Below the pieces are notes generated by a model, which saw only the letters and a program-made list of their open reading frames with translations, had not been told where the DNA came from and did not search any database. The position numbers and the translations under genes are program-made. A stretch of 64,000 nt of DNA from Comamonadaceae bacterium UBA4962 (GTDB lineage: Bacteria > Pseudomonadota > Gammaproteobacteria > Burkholderiales > Burkholderiaceae_C). The DNA is taken from NCBI GenBank assembly GCA_002397315.1, contig DHAE01000011.1, positions 3,616 through 67,615 on the forward strand, written 5' to 3'. This document shows positions 33,680-42,281 of the stretch, piece by piece; the stretch's first letter is position 1, and each line of letters starts with the position of its first letter.

Positions 33680-34121
33680 CATGCAACTCGCTTCCGTTTC
33701 ATACCGCGTTCGCCGGTGCTGCGTTCGGAACATCCTGTGCCAGATGATCAGATCAGGCCGTGGCCCCATCCATCTTCGCCGACGTTCCGATAGAAAACCG
33801 CTCCAAGCGGTACAGCTACATTCCCACTGCCACGGTGTTGCTCAAGCTGCGCGGGGAAGGCTTCCAGCCCTTCATGGCGTGCCAGACCCGCGTGCGGCTG
33901 GAAGAGCGGCGCGACTTCACCAAGCACATGCTGCGCCATGCCAGCCAGATCACCGCCCGAGGCATCGCCAACGAAATCATCTTGCTTAAATTCGCACGGC
34001 GGCACGCTGGACCGCTACGCGGCTGCATGCGCAGACCTATGGAGAGCCGGTGGATGCCGGGGCACTGGCGCAGCATATGCTGGAGGCCTTCTTGGTGCGG
34101 GACAGGGAAAGGATAAACTGA
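33680..34121 (+). pseudogene. Broken DUF932 (ICE/plasmid) gene
   Basis: A start MQLAS after GGAGAAG is followed by frameshifts. One frame reads SPVLRSEHPVPDDQIR, and the next reads APSIFADVPIENRSKRYSYI to CQTRVRLEERRDFTKHMLRH, the DUF932 signature. A third frame gives NEIILLNSHGG and another ends TYGEPVDAGALAQHMLEAFL before a stop at about 34121. At least three frame changes and probable internal deletion show it is not functional. DUF932 proteins are typical of conjugative integrative elements and plasmids, so this is a relic of one. Confidence 0.75.
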
Positions 34122-34249
34122 CGGGAGAGCCGCCGCAAAGCATGGAAGATCTGGCAGCATAGTTCGCGAATCCCTTCTAATTCCGCCTGAGACTTGGCCC
34201 ACTCGAAGTATTTCGTGAGAGGCGAGCCCCCTTTCATCATGGCGGAACG

Positions 34250-36213
34250 CTACTCGTACTTTAAACGTTGCGCCACACATGTATTTTTGGTGTTATTCAA
34301 GAACTCAACCAATTCCTTGAGAATGATCAGGTCGCAATATTTCGACCCTGACTCGAGGTCTACCAAAGAATGCGTAACGCCATGGTACTGGCGCTGATCG
34401 GAGTTCTCTGGCAACAACAGCGACACAATGCCATATTTTTCCTTGTAGCTTTCGCCAGTTTCCCACGCAACGCATAAGTCGATGTCCTTTATATTCTTGT
34501 CTTGACTGTCGAAGTCTTCGATAAGCCCATCTAGGGAAAACTTGTACTCCAGAATACGTGGCGTGGTCACCTTGCCGCTCAGCGCGTTAGCGGTCTCCTG
34601 GGGTACGCCCAGCGGATTTTTTCCATCGTCATAAACGTAGAGTTCGGGAGCCAGGTCGAACGCGATTTTGAAAAGACCGTCATACGTAAAGCGTTCATTT
34701 GTAGACATCATGTTCAAGCCTCGGATAACGCCCCCAGCAATTAGCTGGTGGAACAAAGCAATCACATCTTGTTCACGCGTTGGCACCGACGTAATCGAAA
34801 CACGCTCCACGGGCAAGAAGAAATGCTTGCTTTGAAGCTTCAACGGCTGTTGAAGCTCGTGAGATAACATTTCTTTCTTCCAGTCGTCTATGGCTAGCTC
34901 CCTGACAAGGTCAGGAGAAGTTCCGGTATTTGCCTTCAACAAGTATCGCATTTTCGCCAAATGTGTCTCAACAAGATGCCTTGCAATGCTCTTTGCAAAA
35001 TCGGTGAGTTCACGGTGAAAACCTTTACGGCCCAGGTCGGGGGTATAGTTGGCGAAGTGAATTAAAAAATGAACTTGGTGCTGGCGGCCGATGTTTCTCG
35101 TAAGAGGAACCAAGATGGTTTCTCCTTGTGGCATGTTATTTGCTGCAAGTTGAATCCCGCTTGAGAGAACGCGAGAGCGCAAACCCAATTCATCGTTAAA
35201 TTGGGTCCACAGCTTCGCTGTGTAACCGAATTCCACACTTGTGGTTGGTTTGTACTGCTGAAGTATCTCTAGTTCCTCTTCATCGAGGACATTGCCCAGT
35301 AACGCTTTAAGTTGATCCGCATTCCACGTTTCGAATATGAAGTCAAGATTGCTGTACTTGTCAGGCATTTTCGCCCGTGCCCATATTTGGCATAAAGATC
35401 GTCTTGTGCCTTAATGAGCGCGTTATACGAAGACTTTTTCGCTGCGTTCTCATGCAGCCATGGATACTTCGTACCCACTTTCGTGAAATTCGTTTCTTTG
35501 CCCTTTGCGATTGCTGTAATCTGTACATGCACCGTTGCATCCGAGATAACAGAGCCAAGTCCGGTTTTTATATATAGAATTTTCTGCCAGGTTGACGCAT
35601 CGCTTGCTTGGAGCCAGCTCAGTTGTCGAGGGTGCGTCGAGCCGTCAAAGCGGACTGTTATCGAAACACCTCTGTCAAATGTTGTAAACGTGTCATCCAC
35701 GAGCTTGGATGTATCTGGTTCAACCTTGGGATTCGCTCCGTTTGTTTCTTCTTTCAACCAGTTTCGTGCATTAATGATGCGGCCAGATGCTTCAAATCCA
35801 GGTACCTTGGTTGTTATGCGCATGTAGTTAAAGCCATATGCAACGTATGTTGCGCCTACGCCTTTGTGACCGCGGGTGTTACCGGTCTTAAATGAAAAGT
35901 TCGGCGCGAGAAATTGCTCGAATTTTTCCTTGTCTAAGCCGATGCCGTTGTCGCTGACGGTCAGTGAGTTTCCATCGAGATCAATGCGGATACTGATTTT
36001 TGGCTTATAGTTTTGGCTGGTGCCGGCGGAGGCTTCAGCTTGAGCTCGAGCTTCCACCGCGTCTAGCGCATTTTGAATGAGTTCACAGAATGGGTCATAC
36101 CACCCCACATATGAACTCAAGATATTTCTTATCTCCCGCTTCAACGCGTTGAACGCGGCGCCGTTGCTGTTTGTGTTCTTAAAGTCCAGCGGGTCAAACG
36201 GGGTGAAGCTCAT
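34250..36213 (-). pseudogene. GHKL ATPase with nuclease-like C-terminus, split by a frameshift
   Basis: Two overlapping reverse frames together make one protein of about 685 residues. The upstream part (36213 down to about 35367) holds a GHKL ATPase: ELIQNALDA (N box), VSDNGIGLD (G1) and TRGHKGVGATYVAYG (G2). The downstream frame (35368 to 34250) starts MPDKYSNLDFIF and ends with a domain containing RILEYKFSLDGLIEDF and DIDLCVAWETGESYKEKYG, compatible with a PD-(D/E)XK nuclease. The junction is at CGAAAATGCC near 35366-35373; one extra A would fuse the frames. The start at 36213 is preferred over 36285 because AAGGA precedes it. Programmed slippage, mutation or a sequence error are all possible. 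The base composition is lower in GC than its neighbours. Confidence 0.7.
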
Positions 36214-36398
36214 GGCGTCCTTTCGTGGCAAGTGAATGCTGTATGGTAGCCGACCCGTATTCCGGCCGAGATGCTCATCGTTCAATATTGGCGCTTCAAT
36301 GTGAGATCAACGGGCCTGGCGCGGCGGATTCTTCGGATCCGTCGGGTCGATTGCCAGAAATGGGCCTTCACTCCCGAACAAGAACGCAATTGAACTAG

Positions 36399-37253
36399 AG
36401 CGTGTTATGAACTTTGCTCCCTGAGCGCGGAGCCGAGGGTAGAGTTTGCAGATGCCCCGCAAGCCCCTACCCGATAGATGTCAGCGATGAAGAATTGAGC
36501 TTCGCTGCGCACTACCCGACCCTGATGGACCAGCATGCGCCCAGCGCGAGCACGATTTGCGCGAAGTCTTCAACGCCTTGCGCTGGCTGGTACGTACGGG
36601 AGCGGCTTGGCGGATGCTGCCAAGCGATCTGCCGCCCTGGAAAGCGGTCTACCAGCAGAGCCGCCGATGGCTGGATGCGGGCTGTTTCGAGGCGATGGTC
36701 TCGGACTTACGTTCCATCATCCGCGTGGCCCAAGGGCGCCAGGGCCAGCCCAGCGCCGTGGTGATGGACGGGCGCACGCTGCAATCGAGTTGCGAGAGTG
36801 GCCCACGTGCAGGCTACGACGGCTACAAACGTAAGCGCAGCAGCAAGATGCACATAGCGGTGAACACGCTGGGCCACCTGTTGGCGGTGCATGTCTCGCC
36901 AGCCGACAAGCAGGAGCGCGCTCAGGTACACAAGCTGTGTGAGGACGTGCAGCAGGCCACGGGTCACACGGTGCAACGGGCCTGGGCAGACCAAGGCTAC
37001 ACGGGTGAAGCGGCATCCAAGGCGGCGCAGGACAACGGCATCGATCTGCAGATCGTGAAGCTGCCTGAGGCGAAGAAAGCTTAGTACTGCTGCCGCGGCG
37101 CTGGGTGGTGGAGAGAAGCTTCGGCTGGCTGGCGAGATTTACTATGAGCGGTTGCCAGAAGTGCTCAGCGGACTGAAATTCTTGGTCTTCGCAGTGCTCA
37201 TGTTGCCCGCCGCCGCAAGGGTGATGGCTGCGGCGGGAAGTTCATAACACGGT
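36399..37253 (+). mobile_element. IS5-family insertion sequence
   Basis: The 855-bp element has terminal inverted repeats AGCGTGTTATGAACTT (36399-36414) and, at the right end, the reverse complement of ACCGTGTTATGAACTT (37238-37253), a 15/16 match. A CTAG direct repeat flanks it at 36395-36398 and 37254-37257, as expected for an IS5-group target duplication. It sits just upstream of the GHKL ATPase gene. Confidence 0.9.
36451..37246 (+). pseudogene. IS5-family transposase, multiply frameshifted
   Basis: The reading begins MPRK and breaks near 36460; a second frame gives PYPIDVSDEELSFAAHYPTL. The main frame holds REVFNALRWLVRTGAAWRML, VVMDGRTLQSSCESG and RKRSSKMHIAVNTLGHLLAV (DDE region) and HTVQRAWADQGYTGE, ending at a stop at 37084. 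The last part is again in other frames (LPRRWVVERSFGWLARF, then LPEVLSGLKFLVFAVLMLP). The protein cannot be made intact, so the element can only move with help in trans. Confidence 0.88.
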
Positions 37254-37257
37254 CTAG

Positions 37258-37922
37258 CATTTTCGGCGTATTTTATACGATCGTGAACAGGGACATAGCT
37301 GGGTTCCTCCGATTCCCCTGGCAGGGAGTCTGCGAGGCGCTCGCTGTCACTTCAGGGTCCAAGGTGATTACCGTCAAATGTGAAACCATATAACAGCCCA
37401 AAGGGTCCGGAGAGTGCTTTGGATTTCTGACCCTTGATTTTCCACGGGTCGCTACGCTTGTGCCTTGCTAACGCGAAGCGGGAGGAAGGCGGCGGCGGTA
37501 GGGTAGATGCGGTATCGGAATCACGGCATTCCGACACGGCTCCTTGATAACCTGCAATCAAACCTCTAGGCATCCGACTCGCGTGTCCTTCCGTCGGCGC
37601 GTCCCCGAAGGTGCGCCAGAACCGGCCATGCAGACGGTCGCCATCGACACATCGAGAATCAGTCCCACCTCCCAAGTGCTTGCGAGGCTGACCAGATTTG
37701 CGATAGCGCCTCATGGTCAATTTCGTTGTTTTTTCAACCACACCCTTATCCATACGCCGAGGAGTTGTTATTTGTGCGAGGCAGCGCAGCCGCTGGCTTC
37801 GAACAACTTTTGGGATTCCGCCCCAACCACTACGCGAACTCCACGAGGGCAGGCGCTTTTTGCATGGGCAAGATTGCTCGTGCAGTTCTCTAACTTGCCC
37901 AGTGCCCACTTCCTTGCCCTCC
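37258..37922. other. Island right-end spacer, no supported gene
   Basis: Open frames on both strands here have no recognisable domain. The composition is less GC-rich than the MFS gene that follows. I looked for a repeat of the tRNA-Phe 3' end and did not find one. This may be residual island DNA joined to chromosome by deletion. Confidence 0.4.
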
Positions 37923-39194
37923 TCATGCTGCCCCACGTTCCGGCAGCAACGGCGACCGCGGCAAAAACCTGAACGCCGTCGACGCCGCCGCTAGCATCCC
38001 TGCAATGCACAGCATCACCGCCCGATAAGGATCATGCCCATGGTGCTGCGCCCAGGCGGCGAGCAGCCCGGTCAGCCACTGCATGAGCGCCACGCCGAGG
38101 AACATCGACATGGTGTAGAGCGACAGGGCGCGGCCCGTCATCTGGGCGGGGTAGGAGGAGCGCACGTCGGCGTACTGCAGCACGCCGTAGCCCGACAGCA
38201 GGCCCATCGCGAAGATCAGCACGACGGTGGCCGCGGCGTGGTGCAGGAAGGCCATCAGCAGGAACAGGCCGCCCATGAGCAGCGAGAAGAAGGTGATCCA
38301 CCGGCGGCGGCGCTGCGCCCCTGGGTCCAGCCGGCCGAAGAGCGCCGGCACGAAGAGGGCGATCAGCGAGAGCACGAGGGCCACGTTGCCGCTCTCGACC
38401 AGCGAGAAGCCGAACCGGCCCATGAGCAGCGGCCCCAGCCACAGGCCGCGCAGGGTCAGGAAGGCGGCATAGCAGCACATGCCGAGGATGAGGATGCCCC
38501 AGGTGTGCGGCATGCGGAACAGGTCTGCGAAGCGGCTGGCGGCCTGTGCCCAGGATTCCTTCGGCCGGTCTTTGGATTCCGGCAGTTCCGGTTCGTGCAC
38601 GCGCAGGTAGATCAGCACCCACGACAGCAGGGATAGCGCCGCCAGCACGCCGAAGCCCAGGCGCCAGCCGCCGTGCTGCACCAGCCAGGCGAGGGGCGTG
38701 CCGGTGAAGATCAGGCCCAGGCCGCCCACGCCCATGCCCACGCCGGAAAAGAAGGCGAAGCGCTGGGCTGGAAAGTGCCGGGCGATGAAGACCGTGCAGG
38801 CCAGGAAGGCCGGGGAGCAACCCACGCCGATCAGCATCTGCCCCAGCATCAGCCAGCCGTAGCTCGGCGCCGCGGCGGAGACCGCCGCGCCGATCACCGC
38901 CAGGGGAAACGCCGTCAGCACCGTGCGGCGCAGGCCGTACAGGTCCATGCCGATGCCCATGAGCAGTTGGGTCACGCCGAACGACAGGCCGAACAGCCCG
39001 GCGAAGGCGCCCAGCGAATCGGGCGAGATGCCGAAGTCGGCCTGCAGGCCCGTGGCGATGATGCTGGTGACCGTGCGGAAGGCCTGGCTCAGCGCGAAGC
39101 CCGACAGCAGGCAGAGGAACATGGCCCATAGGGCACGGGAGGGCGGGGCGCGGTCTGCCGCGGGTTCTGCGGGGCGGGTGGAGGGTTCGGGCAC
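37923..39194 (-). CDS. MFS transporter
   Basis: This 423-residue protein has about 12 hydrophobic segments, starting with ALWAMFLCLLSGFALSQAFR, and an MFS A-type loop (GMDLYGLRRTVL) between segments 2 and 3. The N-terminal frame begins with GTG and has no clear ribosome-binding site, so the start is uncertain. The substrate cannot be told. It appears to be the first chromosomal gene right of the island. Bases 39195-39364 between it and hipA hold nothing I can support. Confidence 0.85.
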   Translation of the reverse strand: MPEPSTRPAEPAADRAPPSRALWAMFLCLLSGFALSQAFRTVTSIIATGLQADFGISPDSLGAFAGLFGLSFGVTQLLMGIGMDLYGLRRTVLTAFPLAVIGAAVSAAAPSYGWLMLGQMLIGVGCSPAFLACTVFIARHFPAQRFAFFSGVGMGVGGLGLIFTGTPLAWLVQHGGWRLGFGVLAALSLLSWVLIYLRVHEPELPESKDRPKESWAQAASRFADLFRMPHTWGILILGMCCYAAFLTLRGLWLGPLLMGRFGFSLVESGNVALVLSLIALFVPALFGRLDPGAQRRRRWITFFSLLMGGLFLLMAFLHHAAATVVLIFAMGLLSGYGVLQYADVRSSYPAQMTGRALSLYTMSMFLGVALMQWLTGLLAAWAQHHGHDPYRAVMLCIAGMLAAASTAFRFLPRSPLLPERGAA

Positions 39195-39364
39195 GGCGAA
39201 GGTGTTGGGCGGACGGCGGCGAGAGAGGCCGGCATTCTTGAAAGGATTCTCGCCCGCTTGCGCGAGGTTTGCCGGTTGGCTGCGACAGGCCTGAGCCTAG
39301 CGAATCCGCGCACGGATGGTGGTCACGGTCCGGACATGGTCGGAGCCTGCCATCGAGCGTTAGC

Positions 39365-40729
39365 TCATGGTGCTCCATCCTGGCTGGCCAATCGGTGCGC
39401 AGCATTCTGCAAGCCCTCCAGGATGCTGTCAGCCACCTGCTGCGGAAAGTCCTTCGGAAGCTTCGCCCGCACCGCATCGATCACCTGGGGCGTGCGCGCG
39501 GCCAGGTCATCGAGGATGAACGCGACCTCCCGGCCGTCGCCGGTCACGATGCCATGGCGGGCTCCCAGGGTCAGCCAGTGCCGGCGCAGGACGTCGCGCA
39601 CCTTCCAGTGTGCATTCTTCGATCGCACCGCCATGGCCATCCGGGCCTTGAAGGGTGAAAGCTTTCCGGGGCTCTCACCGAGCACCGGCCAGGCCGACAG
39701 CACGTCGTAGAGCGGGGTGAGTTGGTAGCGCCCGCCCGGTTGGTGGTGCAGGCTGAAATTCTTGGCGTGGCCGTCCGTGGCGCAGAGCATCCAGAACAGT
39801 ACCTGCGCCTGGAAAAAGATCCGGCGGTCATGCTCTCGTGTCACCGAGCCTGCCAGCAGGTCCAGGATGCGGTCCATGCCCGGGCCGCCGTCGGCTTCGT
39901 ACTTGGCATCGGGATGGGTGCCGGTGGCCTGGCACATGTCCTCCTGGGGAAGCCGGACGAGGCGGCGATCGCCCGCAGGGCTGCTCCACCATGCCCGGTC
40001 GAAGCGTTCGACCGCCAGGGCCTTCACGTCCTCGAACTGGAGGAGTTCACACACCGCTACGGGCAGACCGAATTCGCGCAGGATCAGCGAGCACAGCCAC
40101 TCGTTCTCGACGGAGTCGCGCATGTCGATCTTCAAGCCACCGATCAGCCCCAGGGGAAGTTTGAGGATATGTGTGGTGGGCGTGCTTGCGCGGGGCAGGT
40201 GCCATTGCCCATCGTGGTGGAGCAGTGCGGTTTTTTCCTGGGCCCCTGCGATGGAGATCCTGAAATCGTCGTCGCTGCCCGCCATGCCCAGGATGTGCGT
40301 GGCCGTCGTGCCGCGCAGGATCTGTGCGACTTGTGATTCGCCGAGGGGCTCTGCCTGCAGGGGGGCGATGCCTGTCGAGGCCTCGCCGTCCGGCAGGATT
40401 TCCAGCGCGCCCACGCAGTCGCGGCCGATTTCTGCCAAGAGGTCGAAGGCGTCGGTGGTGCCGGTCCGGTAGCGCCGGGCGATCCGCTCGCGGATGTCCT
40501 TGCTGTCGGGCAGCAGATTCTCGAAGTAGGTACGGACCTGGGGGCCGCGATGCGGCGCATTGCCCGGGGTGAAGGGCAGGGACAGAGACAGCGCTCGCCC
40601 TTGCTCCGACCGGGTCCACGCGGTGTCGTATTGCAGGGTGTCCGGCGCGTTCGGAGACAGGTGCCAGGTGCCGACGAAGGCACCGTTCATCCAGAGATTC
40701 AGAGAGCGCTTGTGTGAACGGCGACCCAT
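39365..40729 (-). CDS. hipA: HipA-family serine/threonine kinase toxin
   Basis: This 454-residue HipA-like kinase has the N-terminal subdomain (LNLWMNGAFVGTWHLSP, then GRALSLSLPFTPG), the SIAGAQEKTALL nucleotide-binding loop, the catalytic DGHAKNFSLHH and the YDVLSAWP metal-binding motif. HipA proteins phosphorylate aminoacyl-tRNA synthetases in known cases and induce dormancy. It begins 5 nt after the hipB stop (GTG at 40738 is an alternative start). The longer frame over hipB is a shadow. All key kinase motifs look intact. Confidence 0.9.
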   Translation of the reverse strand: MGRRSHKRSLNLWMNGAFVGTWHLSPNAPDTLQYDTAWTRSEQGRALSLSLPFTPGNAPHRGPQVRTYFENLLPDSKDIRERIARRYRTGTTDAFDLLAEIGRDCVGALEILPDGEASTGIAPLQAEPLGESQVAQILRGTTATHILGMAGSDDDFRISIAGAQEKTALLHHDGQWHLPRASTPTTHILKLPLGLIGGLKIDMRDSVENEWLCSLILREFGLPVAVCELLQFEDVKALAVERFDRAWWSSPAGDRRLVRLPQEDMCQATGTHPDAKYEADGGPGMDRILDLLAGSVTREHDRRIFFQAQVLFWMLCATDGHAKNFSLHHQPGGRYQLTPLYDVLSAWPVLGESPGKLSPFKARMAMAVRSKNAHWKVRDVLRRHWLTLGARHGIVTGDGREVAFILDDLAARTPQVIDAVRAKLPKDFPQQVADSILEGLQNAAHRLASQDGAP

Positions 40730-40734
40730 GGCGT

Positions 40735-41013
40735 TCACCAATCCGGAGTGCCGCCCACCATGTGCCGCGGGCCGGGGCCCGGGGGCAGTGCCGGAGCGGA
40801 CTTGTCGAGCACCATCTCCACGCCCAGGATGCTCAGCAACTGCAGCAACCGCGCCGCGCCCATGTTCGCAGCATTGCGCTCCAGGGCGGAGTACGTCTGC
40901 TGGGTGACGCCCAAGCGCAAGGCTACGTCGCTTTGCGTCAGCCCGCTCTGCTTGCGAAAGGCTTGGAGCAGGGCGGGCAGTTGATCCGCCGTACGGACCG
41001 TGAATCCGGGCAT
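40735..41013 (-). CDS. hipB: HipB-like XRE antitoxin
   Basis: This 92-residue protein has a helix-turn-helix (SGLTQSDVALRLGVTQQTYS, then ALERNAANMGAARLLQLLSI) of the HipB type. It precedes hipA closely. It should bind HipA and repress the operon through the operator upstream. Confidence 0.9.
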   Translation of the reverse strand: MPGFTVRTADQLPALLQAFRKQSGLTQSDVALRLGVTQQTYSALERNAANMGAARLLQLLSILGVEMVLDKSAPALPPGPGPRHMVGGTPDW

Positions 41014-41023
41014 ACAAACCTCG

Positions 41024-41073
41024 GGCTGTATATCGAATTTACGCAGTATACGCAGTAAATTGGATTTACAGCT
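41024..41073. promoter_or_regulatory. Likely HipB operator region
   Basis: Upstream of hipB a tandem direct repeat of TACGCAGTA (41040-41057) is nested in inverted repeats AATTTAC / GTAAATT (41036-41042, 41055-41061) and GCTGTA / TACAGC further out. The AT-rich, repeated layout just before the antitoxin gene is typical of HipB binding sites. Binding is inferred. Confidence 0.5.
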
Positions 41074-41129
41074 CCTGATTTGTGAATTGTTCTGCCTTCC
41101 CGGGACGCTGTATGGCGGTGATGCCCCTG

Positions 41130-42242
41130 TTACTCCCTGGTGGACTTACCTTCTTCCTCGCCCTGGATCTCCCCCGCATTGAACGCCTGCCGGTACCGCG
41201 CCGCCGCCGGGTAGGCCGCGCGGCGCACGCGCATGATCGAGCCGAGGGGGCGGTGTGCGGCCAGGCCGCGCCAGGGGCTGAAGGAGAGGCGGTCGTCCTC
41301 CTGGGGGCTGTGCTCCGGGTCCCAGGTTTCCTGGGCGGGCACGTGGACGCGCGCGACGGCGACGTAGGGCGAGAGGTCCTGCGGCCATTCCACGGAGGCG
41401 TCTTCGAGCGGCATTTTTTCGATGTCCACGCAGAGCTGCACGCGCAACTCCCAGGTGCCGCCGTGCGTGCGCAGGGCGCCCGACACGGCATCGCGCAGGG
41501 CTTGCGGGCTGGCGGAGAGGTCCACGGGCGCCTCCTTCAGGGCGGCGATTTCCGGCGAGACGGGGGCGAGGCAGAACTTCGCCATGTACGGGCCGAACAG
41601 CAGCGGGACCTGCGTGAAATAGGTTTCGCCCAGCGGATGGGTGGCCGGATGCCCGCCCATGGCCTTGAGGGTCGCGCTCTCGCCGCCCACTTTCTCGACC
41701 AGGCTTTCGAGCCCGCGCAGGGCGGCCGAGAGGATCTTCTTGGCCTGCGGTGCCTTGTCGGTGGTGGCGGCCAGGAGCTTCAGGCTGCGCAGGAACTGCT
41801 TCGCCGTGGCCGCGGTGAAGACGGGCCCGTTGACCATGAGGAAGTCCTGCTCGGCGAGGCCGTCGGCCGGGTCCAGCCGCGGGCCGTCCGCGCCGAGCAC
41901 CTTGAGCGCCAGCCCGCGCGGGGTGGAGACGCCGTCGTCCAGCAGGTCGCCCGGCGTGCTGGAGATGCGCATCACGACGTCGTGCGTGCCGGGCCGCGCG
42001 AACAGGCCCTGCGCGAGCGGCGGCAGCAGGGGCAGCACCTCCAGGGTGCCGTGCAGGATGCCGTGGGATTTGGCGTGCACGCTGCGGTAGGCGCGGCCTT
42101 CATCCTTGGCGACGGTCTCGCTGATGCGGCGCATGGCCGCGAGCAGTTCCGCGTTGGTCTGCTCCTCGTCCTCTTCGGGGACTTCGTAGTCGGGGCTGTA
42201 GGGCAGGGGATGGGGCGGCGGCGTGGGGTTGGAGTGGGGCAT
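41130..42242 (-). CDS. Catalase-family heme protein
   Basis: This 370-residue protein resembles the small catalase-like (SrpA type) proteins. It has the distal histidine context RSVHAKSHGILHGTLEV, FLMVNGPVF, and a C-terminal RRAAYPAAARYRQAFNAGE with the tyrosine that would ligate heme. It is shorter than true monofunctional catalases (about 480 or more residues) and may act as a peroxidase. It follows the molybdoenzyme gene by 39 nt on the same strand, suggesting co-transcription within an oxidative-stress group. Confidence 0.8.
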   Translation of the reverse strand: MPHSNPTPPPHPLPYSPDYEVPEEDEEQTNAELLAAMRRISETVAKDEGRAYRSVHAKSHGILHGTLEVLPLLPPLAQGLFARPGTHDVVMRISSTPGDLLDDGVSTPRGLALKVLGADGPRLDPADGLAEQDFLMVNGPVFTAATAKQFLRSLKLLAATTDKAPQAKKILSAALRGLESLVEKVGGESATLKAMGGHPATHPLGETYFTQVPLLFGPYMAKFCLAPVSPEIAALKEAPVDLSASPQALRDAVSGALRTHGGTWELRVQLCVDIEKMPLEDASVEWPQDLSPYVAVARVHVPAQETWDPEHSPQEDDRLSFSPWRGLAAHRPLGSIMRVRRAAYPAAARYRQAFNAGEIQGEEEGKSTRE

Positions 42243-42281
42243 GGGGCGCGCGGAAAAGGTGTGGGGGAAGAACCGGTGTGT

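Noticed and set aside
37258..37400. Possible attR (the stretch GGTTCCTCCGATTCCCC)
   Set aside because: It only loosely resembles the T-arm of tRNA-Phe and does not match the last 20 bases of the tRNA.
37352..37936. 194-residue reverse frame at the right edge of the island
   Set aside because: No recognisable domain, it overlaps the end of the MFS gene, and no ribosome-binding site was seen.
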